Origin: Ignatzschineria larvae DSM 13226
Lineage (GTDB): Bacteria; Pseudomonadota; Gammaproteobacteria; Cardiobacteriales; Wohlfahrtiimonadaceae
Length of the DNA stretch: 64,000 bases
Reading direction: 5' to 3'
NCBI RefSeq assembly: GCF_038500265.1
Contig: NZ_CP150637.1
Coordinates: 955,501 to 1,019,500 of the forward strand
How positions within the stretch are numbered: position 1 is the first letter of the stretch; every line of letters begins with the position of its first letter. The notes under the pieces are model-generated. The model saw nothing but the letters and a program-made list of their open reading frames with translations, did not search any database and was not told the origin of the DNA. Positions 1 to 8,920 of the stretch are shown one piece after another. A program made the position numbers and the translations under genes.

Positions 1-211
1 AGTTGTGTTATCTGATCTGTTAGTACCCTCCATTTTAGAGAAAATTACATGTGTTAAAAATGGTGCGAGAATGATAGAGGCTATTATAGAAGGGAAGTTA
101 TTACCATCATTGTCGTTAAAAATTTTGCAAAAACTTTCTAGATCGGAACAGATTTCTAATATTACATTAAATGTGAAAGGCGATGGATCTTTCACGAGCG
201 AGGTTTCCTAG
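1..211 (+). CDS. tssH: TssH/ClpV AAA+ ATPase, C-terminal end only
   Basis: The reading frame is open to the left window edge, so only the last 70 or so residues of this protein are present. The GARMIEAIIEGKLLP segment matches the C-terminal small domain of Clp/Hsp100 ATPases, where ClpV carries a GARM-x-(D/E) motif. ClpV disassembles the contracted TssB/TssC sheath after T6SS firing and recycles the subunits. The next gene starts within, or 4 bp after, its end, and the TssB/TssC genes follow, which supports ClpV over other Clp proteins. The GTG at position 5 is only an internal codon. Confidence 0.8.
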   Translation, partial: VVLSDLLVPSILEKITCVKNGARMIEAIIEGKLLPSLSLKILQKLSRSEQISNITLNVKGDGSFTSEVS

Positions 212-215
212 TCTA

Positions 216-1742
216 ATGGATACCATTGAAAAACAGGTTTATCAAAAGATCTTAGTCTTTTTAAGTATCAAAGACAAAAATAACGTAATTAGGTCAATGG
301 TGCATTGCATCGCTGAGACATTTGGTTTTCCATCAGTATTTTATTTGCCAACAACTTCGGACAATCGGTATTTGAGCTACATTACCCTTGATCAAGGTTC
401 TGTTTCTTTTAATAAAATAATGTTTGCTTTAGACAACTTTAAACACCCTTTTTCTCAGGTAATTTATGAAAGAAAAGAAAAAGAGATAGAAGTGCAAGAT
501 TTATGGTCGTGGCAGAAGCAATCACAAGAATTTGAACAACTCATTACGACAGAAAATTTAGGGAATGGGCTTATCATTATACCTCTTTTTTATGAAAATG
601 AATATGTGAGAGGGTGTATTGTAATGAGTTTAATAGATTACCGAAAAAATGATTTTAATAAAAAATTATTGGATTTTTTTTTAAAAATTGCTGCGCAGCA
701 TTTAAAAAATATAGAGGATTTTCGTTTAAAAGAGAATGAGGGAGTTTATCTCACAAGATCAATTGCTAGATCCGAGAAAACCTATTTAGATTATATTAAA
801 AAACTTGAACTCCAGAAATCTATTATTGCATATACTCCGGTAATGGAATCTCTTGTAAGTAAGATGGCACAGATTATTAATAGTAAGGTTTCTATTTTAT
901 TTTCTGGGGGAACTGGTACCGGAAAAACTTATTTAGCCCAGATGTTAAATGAGCATTCGTTTCGTAAAAAAGAAGCTTTTGTTATTGTGGATTGTGAAAA
1001 ACTATCAGAATATAGCGAAAAGGATTTTTTTAAATCTAACGGTTTCTTGGCGCAATCTAAAAATGGGACATTGTTATTAGAAAATATTTCCTTTTTACCT
1101 GAAACAATCCAAGTCTTGTTAGTACCTGTTTTTTTGAATGGGTTTTATATAGAGTTTGAATCAGATATTCGACACGAATACTGTGGACGAGTAATAACCA
1201 CAACCAAAGTACATTATTTTGATCTTTTAAAAAGAAAATTTTTACGGCCTGATTTTTTTGCTCAGATCAGCCAAATGACATTTTTATTGCCGAGTCTGAA
1301 AGAACGAAAGAACGATCTTAAATTTTTCGTTGATAAATTTATTGAACAATTTAATGCTAAAAACCTCTCTCATAAAAAAATTATTGGTTATACCGATCAG
1401 TTTCTAAAAGAAGCGCTCAGTTTTGATTGGGAGGAAAATTTGCATGAATTGCAAACACATTTAGAAACTAAATTTAATCAATCTGATGACGGAATACTGA
1501 AGACTTGTGAATACATCTATGGAAATGATCCACAGTTTAAAAGAGAAATATTGATAGAAAGTTTTGTTCAAGAGCTTTTAGAAGATGAACAATTAATATT
1601 AAAAGATACTTTAACTCAAATTGAAAGTTCTATTTTAAAAAAGAAACTTGAACAAAATGAAGGTAAACGGCAATTAGTAGCTGGTAAATTAAAGTTACCT
1701 TTAAGAACATTAGCTTATAAATGTCAGAAATATGGTCTTTAA
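216..1742 (+). CDS. vasH: Degenerate sigma-54 activator-like regulator (VasH-like) of the T6SS cluster
   Basis: The N-terminal 200 residues or so resemble a GAF-type sensor region. An AAA+ domain follows with a clear Walker A (GGTGTGKT, about residues 231-238), and a Fis-type helix-turn-helix occupies the last 35 residues (GKRQLVAGKLKLPLRTLAYK). VasH-type proteins activate sigma-54 promoters of T6SS genes. This copy looks altered. The segment that should hold the GAFTGA loop for sigma-54 contact is replaced by unrelated sequence, and the Walker B acidic pair (usually LDE) reads LEN in TLLLENI. It may therefore not remodel sigma-54 holoenzyme and could act as a DNA-binding or sensing regulator. 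An in-frame ATG at 183 would overlap tssH and has a Shine-Dalgarno too close to it; the ATG at 216, just after the tssH stop, is preferred but not certain. Confidence 0.7.
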   Translation: MDTIEKQVYQKILVFLSIKDKNNVIRSMVHCIAETFGFPSVFYLPTTSDNRYLSYITLDQGSVSFNKIMFALDNFKHPFSQVIYERKEKEIEVQDLWSWQKQSQEFEQLITTENLGNGLIIIPLFYENEYVRGCIVMSLIDYRKNDFNKKLLDFFLKIAAQHLKNIEDFRLKENEGVYLTRSIARSEKTYLDYIKKLELQKSIIAYTPVMESLVSKMAQIINSKVSILFSGGTGTGKTYLAQMLNEHSFRKKEAFVIVDCEKLSEYSEKDFFKSNGFLAQSKNGTLLLENISFLPETIQVLLVPVFLNGFYIEFESDIRHEYCGRVITTTKVHYFDLLKRKFLRPDFFAQISQMTFLLPSLKERKNDLKFFVDKFIEQFNAKNLSHKKIIGYTDQFLKEALSFDWEENLHELQTHLETKFNQSDDGILKTCEYIYGNDPQFKREILIESFVQELLEDEQLILKDTLTQIESSILKKKLEQNEGKRQLVAGKLKLPLRTLAYKCQKYGL

Positions 1743-1762
1743 TTCTTAAATAGGAGAGAAAA

Positions 1763-2269
1763 ATGAGTAGTAATAAAACAGGCTCAGTTGCGCCAAAAGA
1801 AAGGATAAATATTAAATTTGTACCTTCAAATAGTGATGTTTCTGAAGAAGTCGAATTACCTTTAAAATTACTTGTGGTAGGAGATTTTAAAGGTCTGAAT
1901 GAAGAAGAGTCAATTGAAGAACGCCAGAGGATCTCTGTTAACAAAAATAATTTTGAATCTGTTTTGAAAGAGAGCAACTTAAGGATTGAAACATCTGTCA
2001 AAAACTATCTGGTTGAAGATGATAATCTCAATATTCCAGTGAATTTAAGCATTAGCTCAATACAAGATTTTTCCCCTGATGCTGTAGCACGTCAGATTCC
2101 AGAATTAAAAAAATTAGTAGAACTCAGAGAAGCTTTAGTAGCACTTAAAGGTCCTCTTGGTAATATCCCCGCATTTAGAAATAAACTTCAAGAGTTATTA
2201 GCTAATGAGGAGGCTCGGGAAAAATTATTGGAGGAGCTCAATATCATCACTGATAAAGATCATAATTAG
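1763..2269 (+). CDS. tssB: TssB (VipA), small sheath protein
   Basis: A 168-residue protein of typical TssB length. The N-terminal region (KERINIKFVPSN, then ELPLKLLVVGDFKG) and the later SIQDFSPDAVARQIPEL segment are hallmarks of the family. TssB and TssC assemble in the cytoplasm into the contractile sheath around the Hcp tube. A good ribosome site (aggaga) lies 7 bp upstream, 20 bp after the preceding stop. The tssC start follows after 19 bp. Nothing odd is seen. Confidence 0.95.
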   Translation: MSSNKTGSVAPKERINIKFVPSNSDVSEEVELPLKLLVVGDFKGLNEEESIEERQRISVNKNNFESVLKESNLRIETSVKNYLVEDDNLNIPVNLSISSIQDFSPDAVARQIPELKKLVELREALVALKGPLGNIPAFRNKLQELLANEEAREKLLEELNIITDKDHN

Positions 2270-2288
2270 AATAGACAAAGGGGACGTA

Positions 2289-3773
2289 ATGAAGACAGAA
2301 TTACAAAAAATGGTTTCCTCTCAAGGAGAGAAAAGAGAAGGTTTACTAGATGAAATCTTGGCACAGACTCGAATGAAGCCGACTGATGAGGGGTATGATG
2401 TTGCAAAAAAAGGTATCACAGCTCTTATAGAAAATATTTTGGTCAGTGATAGCGCAGAAAATCCAATTAATAAAACATTCGTAGATAGAATGCTTGTTGA
2501 ACTTGATAGAAAGATTGGGGCTCAAATGGATGAAGTTCTTCATTCTCAAGAGTTTAAAGAAATGGAATCCTCATGGCGAAATCTTAAATTCTTAGTTGAC
2601 AATACAGACTTTAGAGAAAATATTAAGATTGAGATCTTAAATGTTAAAAAAGAAGAATTGTTAGAAGATTTTGAATTCGCACCTGAAATTACGCAGTCAG
2701 GACTCTATAAGCACGTTTACTCTAGTGAATATGCACAATTTGGTGGAGAGCCAATCGGTCTTGTTGTAGGGAACTATAGTTTTACGCCTGCAGCACCAGA
2801 TATAAAGCTTCTACAATTTGTTTCATCTGTAGGTGCAATGGCTCATGCTCCATTTTTATCATCGGTTAGTCCTGAGTTTTTTGGTATCGGAAGTTATCAG
2901 GATCTTCCTAATTTAAAAGATATTAAATCTATTTTTGAAGGAGCTCGATATACAAGATGGCGCTCATTAAGAGAGTCGGAAGATTCTAGATATCTTGGAT
3001 TAACAACAGCACGTTTCTTGTTAAGAACCCCTTATGATCCGTTAGAAAATCCCGTAAGAAGCTTTGCTTATAAAGAGAATGTTAGGAAATCTCATGAAGA
3101 GTATCTATGGGGAAATACGGCCTTTGCTTTAGCGACGCGTTTTACAGAAAGTTTTGCTAATTATCGCTGGTGCCCCAATATTATAGGGCCGCAAAGTGGC
3201 GGAGCAGTAGATAATTTACCGGTTCATCTCTATGAGTCATTGGGACAAATAGAAGCGAAGATACCTACTGAAATTCTTATTACAGATCGAAGAGAATATG
3301 AATTGGCAGAAGAGGGCTTTATTAGCCTTACGATGCGTAAAGGTAGTGATAATGCGGCATTCTTTTCTGCAAACTCTGTGCAAAAACCAAAGCGCTACCC
3401 TAATACAAAAGAGGGTAAAGAAGCTGAAACTAACTACAAGTTAGGCACTCAACTTCCTTATATGATGATTATCAATAGACTTGCGCATTATATTAAAGTG
3501 CTACAACGCGAACAGATTGGCGCGTGGAAAGAGAGACAGGATTTAGAACGCGAATTAAATGAGTGGATTAGACAATACATTGCTGACCAAGAAAATCCAC
3601 CTGCAGGCGTTCGTAGTAGTAGACCTCTTAGAGCTGCAAAAATTACAGTGCATGACGTGGAAGGCGAGCCGGGTTGGTACAGAGTATCGATGGCAGTCAG
3701 ACCGCATTTTAAATATATGGGAGCAAGCTTTGAGTTATCTCTAGTAGGTCGACTCGATAAAGAAGATCTATAG
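2289..3773 (+). CDS. tssC: TssC (VipB), large sheath protein
   Basis: From the ATG at 2289 the protein has 494 residues, the usual TssC size. A longer open frame reaches back to 2205 but overlaps tssB and lacks a ribosome site, while aaagggg lies just ahead of 2289. Recognisable TssC stretches include the PEFFGIGSYQDLPNL segment, the RTPYDPLENPV segment and the C-terminal VRPHFKYMGASFELSLVGRL. With TssB it forms the contractile sheath that ClpV later unfolds. A strong hairpin follows the stop, before tssE. Confidence 0.96.
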   Translation: MKTELQKMVSSQGEKREGLLDEILAQTRMKPTDEGYDVAKKGITALIENILVSDSAENPINKTFVDRMLVELDRKIGAQMDEVLHSQEFKEMESSWRNLKFLVDNTDFRENIKIEILNVKKEELLEDFEFAPEITQSGLYKHVYSSEYAQFGGEPIGLVVGNYSFTPAAPDIKLLQFVSSVGAMAHAPFLSSVSPEFFGIGSYQDLPNLKDIKSIFEGARYTRWRSLRESEDSRYLGLTTARFLLRTPYDPLENPVRSFAYKENVRKSHEEYLWGNTAFALATRFTESFANYRWCPNIIGPQSGGAVDNLPVHLYESLGQIEAKIPTEILITDRREYELAEEGFISLTMRKGSDNAAFFSANSVQKPKRYPNTKEGKEAETNYKLGTQLPYMMIINRLAHYIKVLQREQIGAWKERQDLERELNEWIRQYIADQENPPAGVRSSRPLRAAKITVHDVEGEPGWYRVSMAVRPHFKYMGASFELSLVGRLDKEDL

Positions 3774-3795
3774 TTTATCGAATATTAAGATGATT

Positions 3796-3830
3796 TAAGA
3801 AGTGTTAGTTAAGCAAATTAACACTTCTTA
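3796..3830 (+). terminator. Intercistronic hairpin between tssC and tssE
   Basis: Arms at 3796-3810 and 3816-3830 pair over 15 bp (14 Watson-Crick plus one G-U on the RNA), with a 5-base loop AAGCA. The right arm is followed by TTATT, a weak U-tract. It sits 22 bp after tssC. It could partly terminate transcription, or protect or process the mRNA so that sheath genes are expressed above the baseplate genes downstream. Confidence 0.6.
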
Positions 3831-3856
3831 TTATTGATGAAAGGAAAAAGTTATTT

Positions 3857-4303
3857 ATGAAGAGCATTCGTAACATTGGCGCTGAAGGGTATTCTTTTTT
3901 CGATAGACTTTCTAATGGCGAACCGAGCACAAGAACGAGGTATCGGGAAATTAACCCGAAACACGCTATTATCTCCATTAAGAACAATTTACACAGGGTT
4001 TTAAATGCTCGGCAAGGGCATGCACTCAGTGCGAAAGATCTTGGATTATTGGATTTAAATGATGCCAGTAATACGGATGGAGATGTTTTTTCTGAGATAG
4101 AGAAAGAGATTCAAAAAACCATTTTAGCCTATGAGCCTCGGATTGTAGGGGTAAGCATTAAGCTTTTATCAGATTTAAATGACCCCGCGAGTCTTAAAAT
4201 TAGTGTGATTGCTGAAGTGAATTTACATCCAAATCAAGAGAGCCTAAAGGGTGTTGTTATTAATATTACTTACGATCGTGATAAGCGTTATTGCATTGAG
4301 TAA
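3857..4303 (+). CDS. tssE: TssE, gp25-like baseplate protein
   Basis: A 148-residue protein with the gp25-like layout: an N-terminal FFDRLSNGEP segment, then the ISIKNNLHRVLNARQGHALSA region and ILAYEPRIVGVSIKLL. TssE is a component of the TssEFGK baseplate wedge related to phage T4 gp25. It follows the hairpin after tssC and precedes tssF by 14 bp. A ribosome site (gaaagga) lies upstream. The absence of an hcp gene between tssC and tssE is noted, since hcp often sits there. Confidence 0.93.
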   Translation: MKSIRNIGAEGYSFFDRLSNGEPSTRTRYREINPKHAIISIKNNLHRVLNARQGHALSAKDLGLLDLNDASNTDGDVFSEIEKEIQKTILAYEPRIVGVSIKLLSDLNDPASLKISVIAEVNLHPNQESLKGVVINITYDRDKRYCIE

Positions 4304-4317
4304 TAAGAGGAAAGAAT

Positions 4318-6126
4318 ATGAGTTTTGATAGATATTTTAGAGAAGAGCTAACCTTTTTAAGAGAAGAGGGTCGATTATACTCTGAAATAAAGCCTCATTT
4401 AGCTGCCTTTTTAGATGGTAAAAATACAGATCCCGATGTCGAGAGATTACTCGAAGGATTTGCTTTTTTAACAAGTCGTCTTCGAGAGAAGCTTGATGAT
4501 GACTTTCCAGAATTATCACACTCGATGATTAACATGTTGTGGCCAAATTATCTCAGGCCATTTCCGAGTGCCACAATCGCCCAGTTTTACCCTATTAGTG
4601 ATGCGCTCTCTAGCCAACAAATAATAGAGTCTGGCGTTAAAATTGCCGGGACCCCGCCTCAAAGAGAGATCGAATGTGAGTTTAGAACATGCCGAGGTTT
4701 AACGGTTTATCCAATTGTAAGAACAGGAATTAATGTTGAACAATCAAGAGATAAAACAGTTGTTAACTTGCAGTTTGAAACACAAAATAATTATACCTTA
4801 GGGGGAATTGATTTAAGTGAACTCTCCTTTTTTTTAGGGGAATCTTCATATGAATCCAATACCCTCTATTTATGGTTTCACCATTTCTTAGATTACATTG
4901 AGATTGTGGTTGGTGAGCAGCGTTTTCGATTACCTAAAGAATTGTTAAATGCAGAAGGATTTTCTAAAGGGGAGGGTATCTTACCTTATCCCAAAAATGT
5001 GTACCAAGGATACCGTATTTTACACGAATACCTTGTTTATCCTGAAAGCTTATTATCTATGAAACTATCAGGTCTTCAGGAGTATTTTGTGAATAATCCT
5101 GAAGATAGTTTTGAGATTAAATTTCATTTCTTACGCTCTTTTCCCTCAGATATTCGTATTAATGATCGGCACTTACAAATTTTTTGTGTACCGGCGGTTA
5201 ATCTCTTTCGTCACTCTGCAGAGCCTATTTTATTGACGGGGTTTGAAGAGGAATATCTGGCAATCCCCTCAAGATTAACGCCGGATTATTATGAAGCATT
5301 TAGTTTTATCAATGTCGTTGGCTGGAAAGAGAATGAAAATGATAAAGGAGCAACACAACAGGCGGCTAAAAAAGTGGAAATAGCACGAGATTATGATCGC
5401 ATCTACTATCCTTTTGAAACCTTTCAACATGAGGAAGAGCGAGATCGAAAAGGAAAAGCTTATTATTATCGTACTCGAATTAAAGAGAATATTTACCATG
5501 GGGGATTAGACCATTATATCTCTTTCTCTCGCAGTGATGAGGTAAATCAAATATCTAAAGGGGAAACGGTATCCATCGATATGATCTGCACTAATCGATT
5601 TATTCCCCTTGAATTAGGAAAAGGGGATCTAAAAGAGATGAAGGATACCGATCCTTCATTTGTGAAGATCAGAAACATAACAGAGCCAAGTGTGCCATTA
5701 CATCCGATTATTGATGAGAAGCTATTGTGGATGCTGATATCAAATCTATCTCTTAACTATACGTCTTTGCTCTCAAAAGAGAGCTTGCAGACTATTGTTA
5801 AGGCATATGATTTTAAATCATTTCATGATAGACAATCTGAAAAAATCACTCAAAAAAAGATTAATAAAGGTGTTTTATCTATTGAGACAGCAACGATTGA
5901 TCGTGTTTATAGAGGCTTGCCGGTAAGAGGCATTCATTCTGTTATGAAATTAGATCAAGATGCCTTTTCTTGTGAGGGCGATTTATTTTTATTTAGTAAA
6001 GTCTTAAGTTATTTCTTTGGATTATATGCCAGTATAAATTCGTTCCATGATTTAACGGTGATAAATGTGACAAATAATGAGCGATATGAATTTCCTGCAA
6101 GAATTGGGGAGCAACCACTAATATGA
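4318..6126 (+). CDS. tssF: TssF baseplate protein
   Basis: A 602-residue protein beginning SFDRYFREELTFLREEG, the characteristic TssF N-terminus, with DPDVERLLEGFAFLTSRLREKLDDDFPEL a little further in. TssF forms the baseplate wedge with TssG and TssE and resembles phage gp6. Its end overlaps the start of tssG by 4 bases (ATGA), which indicates translational coupling and fits their complex. Length is typical. A ribosome site (gaggaaag) lies just upstream. Confidence 0.96.
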   Translation: MSFDRYFREELTFLREEGRLYSEIKPHLAAFLDGKNTDPDVERLLEGFAFLTSRLREKLDDDFPELSHSMINMLWPNYLRPFPSATIAQFYPISDALSSQQIIESGVKIAGTPPQREIECEFRTCRGLTVYPIVRTGINVEQSRDKTVVNLQFETQNNYTLGGIDLSELSFFLGESSYESNTLYLWFHHFLDYIEIVVGEQRFRLPKELLNAEGFSKGEGILPYPKNVYQGYRILHEYLVYPESLLSMKLSGLQEYFVNNPEDSFEIKFHFLRSFPSDIRINDRHLQIFCVPAVNLFRHSAEPILLTGFEEEYLAIPSRLTPDYYEAFSFINVVGWKENENDKGATQQAAKKVEIARDYDRIYYPFETFQHEEERDRKGKAYYYRTRIKENIYHGGLDHYISFSRSDEVNQISKGETVSIDMICTNRFIPLELGKGDLKEMKDTDPSFVKIRNITEPSVPLHPIIDEKLLWMLISNLSLNYTSLLSKESLQTIVKAYDFKSFHDRQSEKITQKKINKGVLSIETATIDRVYRGLPVRGIHSVMKLDQDAFSCEGDLFLFSKVLSYFFGLYASINSFHDLTVINVTNNERYEFPARIGEQPLI

Positions 6127-7082
6127 GTGAAAAACTTGAATTTTTAGCAGCTAAAGCCCAGTCATATAGCTTTTATCAGATTACTAAGATAGTGGAGTTA
6201 GTACAAAAAGAACAATCTGATTTAGCCAATATCTCTGCTCAAAAATTATTATTTACCTCTTCGCCCAGCATGGGATTTGCTGCGACGGATGTTAGTGGCT
6301 TTACCGTGCACGAAGACCATCTAGAATTAGAATCTACCTTTTTAGGACTCATAGGTTCTCAATCGCCACTCCCTAACTTTTTTTTAGATGAACTTGTTAT
6401 TAATGATGATCGGTCAGTTAGTAAGGATTTTTTAGGATTGTTTAATCATCGTGCACTATCGATTCTCTACGATGGTTGGAAAAAATATCGGTATCACGAA
6501 GCTTATCTACCCGGCGCTAAGGATAAGATCTCACACTGTTTTTTCTCACTTATTGGATTAGGTTCGGACACCTTAAGGCAAGAGAGTGAGCTCAATTGGT
6601 GCAAGATGCTTGCCTATATTGGTTTAATTACAGGCAGAAGCCGCTCACAAGAGGTATTGAACGCAGTTGTTTCTCATTATTTCTCTGTGAATACAAGTAT
6701 CGAAGAGTGGGCCTTACGATATGTAGATATTGCTAAAGAGCAACAAACAGGTTTAGGGATTCAAAATTGTAAGCTGGGAGAAACAACGCTATTAGGTGCT
6801 CAAATTCAAGATCGCTCCAGTAAATTTATAATTACAATCTATGATTTAGATGTGGCCAGATTCATGGATTTCTTACCATTTGGCAAAGAACATTTAGTTT
6901 TGAAAAAGGTTGTTCAACTCATGCTACGAACGCAAATGGCCTATGACATTAATCTCGAAATAAGAGCGAATGAAATAGACGCTTTAAATTTAAATCGTAC
7001 TTCTGGCAGTTTTTTAGGGTGGACAACTTTTTTAGGTAAAACAGATATTCCTAGAAATGTAGGTATACAAATGGAGTCTTAA
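6123..7082 (+). CDS. tssG: TssG baseplate protein
   Basis: A 319-residue protein coupled to tssF by an ATGA overlap. The FFSLIGLGSDTLR region, the LAYIGLITGRSRS segment and the terminal SGSFLGWTTFLG are typical of TssG. TssG pairs with two TssF copies in each wedge and helps dock the baseplate to the membrane complex. The N-terminal SFYQITKIVEL segment matches the family's FFQLVRLLE-type opening. An 82-bp gap without a gene follows before the FHA gene. Confidence 0.94.
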   Translation: MSEKLEFLAAKAQSYSFYQITKIVELVQKEQSDLANISAQKLLFTSSPSMGFAATDVSGFTVHEDHLELESTFLGLIGSQSPLPNFFLDELVINDDRSVSKDFLGLFNHRALSILYDGWKKYRYHEAYLPGAKDKISHCFFSLIGLGSDTLRQESELNWCKMLAYIGLITGRSRSQEVLNAVVSHYFSVNTSIEEWALRYVDIAKEQQTGLGIQNCKLGETTLLGAQIQDRSSKFIITIYDLDVARFMDFLPFGKEHLVLKKVVQLMLRTQMAYDINLEIRANEIDALNLNRTSGSFLGWTTFLGKTDIPRNVGIQMES

Positions 7083-7164
7083 CATGCTAAAAAAAAGATT
7101 TATCTAATTGGATTTAATGGAATAACTTAACGAGATGAAACTAAATATGAGATAGGGGAAAAAA

Positions 7165-8364
7165 ATGATAGGAACAAATATGAATGATAAAAAACTACAT
7201 TGTATTATTACTAATAGCCAGGGATTAAAGATTGGAATTAATCCTGAACATATTTTTAGCAGTAAGGGAGGGGTTATTGGTTCAGGTTCGCATGCAGATT
7301 GGCAATTAGTTTCTGACAAAGATAAGATTTTAGAGAAACATTGTTCCATCGATATGATTGACCAACAATTTTGTTTAATTGATCATTCAGGTAAAGTTTT
7401 CGTTAACTATTCCCACGCGCCTATAACAATAGATCAACCAATAGCGTTGGGGGAAGAGGATATGGTCACCATTGGTGGATATCATATTAAATTCCAAACC
7501 TGTTCTAACCGAGAAAATGATCCGCTCCTATTTCACAAACAGAGCCTGAATAGCATATTTGCAGCTGAACTTGGGGATGAGATTATTCCAGAGGGTTCCA
7601 GTGATGAAGTTGATCCCATATCAGCACTAGATATTCAACAACGCCAAAGCAGAAGTACTCCTTCTAATTCAGCTCATCATTTAGATTCTGTTATAGGCTC
7701 AAAAGCGACTGATTTTAATAATGGGGAGTATTTCTACCACTCTGAAGGACGAAATAATACTAATGGTCAGACAAACTCTCATTTCATATTATCGCCTATC
7801 ATTAACGGATTAGGCGTAAAGTTAGATACGGATTTAGATGCGAATGAGATACAGTACATCGCAGAAGAAGTTGGAGCATCTTTGAGAGAGGTTATTTTAG
7901 GAATTTTAGAGCTTCATAAAAATGCGAGCAATATTAGCTACAACTCTACAGAGCGCATATTTCAGCCAATAATCGATAACCCCCTTAAAATGGGGCTTTC
8001 TTATGAAGAGACGGTTAATTTGATGTTTGACTCTAAAGCGAGTCTTGTTCATCTTGCCGCGCCTGCAGCTATAAAAGAGAGTCTTGATTTAATTATTAAT
8101 CATCAAAAAGCAACTGAGAAAGCAGTTAATATAGCACTTGAAAAAATTCTGGAGGCTCTATCTCCAGAGAGGTTGACTGAGCGTTTTAATTATTACCGTT
8201 CAGCACGGAATCTACCTGCAGAAGATAAAGAATCATGGGCTTGGCAGATGTATCAAGCTTATTATCAAGAACTAACATCAAGCCGCCAAACGGGGTTTAA
8301 TAGACTCTTTTGGGAGATATTTGAGCAAAGTTACGATAAAGAAATTAGAACGCTTCAGAAATAA
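7165..8364 (+). CDS. tagH: T6SS FHA-domain protein (TagH/ImpI type)
   Basis: A 399-residue protein with an N-terminal FHA-like domain (residues 10-110) and a C-terminal region typical of T6SS FHA proteins (the PLKMGLSYEETVNLMF segment and the terminal FWEIFEQSYDKEIRTLQK). In other T6SSs the FHA protein reads threonine phosphorylation by PpkA and promotes assembly. Two phosphopeptide-contact positions look lost: the usual GR is G-S at 39-40, and the usual S-x-x-H serine is replaced (EKH, Glu57-His59). No PpkA or PppA gene is in the window, so it may work independently of phosphorylation. The start has an agggg ribosome site. Confidence 0.88.
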   Translation: MIGTNMNDKKLHCIITNSQGLKIGINPEHIFSSKGGVIGSGSHADWQLVSDKDKILEKHCSIDMIDQQFCLIDHSGKVFVNYSHAPITIDQPIALGEEDMVTIGGYHIKFQTCSNRENDPLLFHKQSLNSIFAAELGDEIIPEGSSDEVDPISALDIQQRQSRSTPSNSAHHLDSVIGSKATDFNNGEYFYHSEGRNNTNGQTNSHFILSPIINGLGVKLDTDLDANEIQYIAEEVGASLREVILGILELHKNASNISYNSTERIFQPIIDNPLKMGLSYEETVNLMFDSKASLVHLAAPAAIKESLDLIINHQKATEKAVNIALEKILEALSPERLTERFNYYRSARNLPAEDKESWAWQMYQAYYQELTSSRQTGFNRLFWEIFEQSYDKEIRTLQK

Positions 8365-8388
8365 CAATTGAGTTAGGTGGTGGTGAAT

Positions 8389-8916
8389 ATGATGAGTTAT
8401 ATCCGCATAGGACTATTCTTACTTGTTTCAGTCTCGTTGAATGGGTGTACAGCGGTTGGGAAAGTTGCAAAGGTTATTGCTAATCCAGATATACAAGTTG
8501 GGGAAAATGATAAGCAGCCAACAGTAGTGGATTTTGTCCTAGTCGGGGAAGATTTTATTAATAGCAATTTCTATGGCGATCCTACGCCGATTGTTATTGA
8601 TCTCTACTACTTACGTGATAAATCCAGATTCTTAGCGATAGATTACGACAGTATTTCCATGGGTGACATTAAAGATGCGATGGGTAAAGCCTATCTTGAT
8701 CATGAAGAGTATTTAATAGAGCCATCAACAAATGAGTATATATCAGAGATTGAAGTGCCTGATAGAACTCGTTTTTTAGGCGTAATTGCGCATTATTCCG
8801 ATATAGATAATGTGTTATGGAAAAAAATATTACCTATAAAAGCTGAGGGTGATGATACAAAAATATTAATTCTCGCAAAAGAGAGAGAAATTAGATTTGA
8901 AAGAATGAAGGATTAA
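8389..8916 (+). CDS. tssJ: TssJ outer-membrane lipoprotein
   Basis: From ATG 8389 the protein has 175 residues. It has a short signal peptide ending in an L-N-G-C lipobox with Cys20 as the lipidation site. The later LYYLRDKSRF and YDSISMGDIKDAMG segments match the TssJ fold. TssJ anchors the TssL-TssM membrane complex to the outer membrane. GTG codons at 8377-8385 are in frame, but the aggtgg ribosome site overlaps them, so one of the two ATGs (8389 or 8392) is preferred. Confidence 0.9.
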   Translation: MMSYIRIGLFLLVSVSLNGCTAVGKVAKVIANPDIQVGENDKQPTVVDFVLVGEDFINSNFYGDPTPIVIDLYYLRDKSRFLAIDYDSISMGDIKDAMGKAYLDHEEYLIEPSTNEYISEIEVPDRTRFLGVIAHYSDIDNVLWKKILPIKAEGDDTKILILAKEREIRFERMKD

Positions 8917-8920
8917 CAAA

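Noticed and set aside
183-215. ATG at 183 as start of the VasH-like gene
   Set aside because: It overlaps tssH and its purine-rich site is only 2 bp from the ATG; the in-frame ATG at 216 after the tssH stop is preferred.
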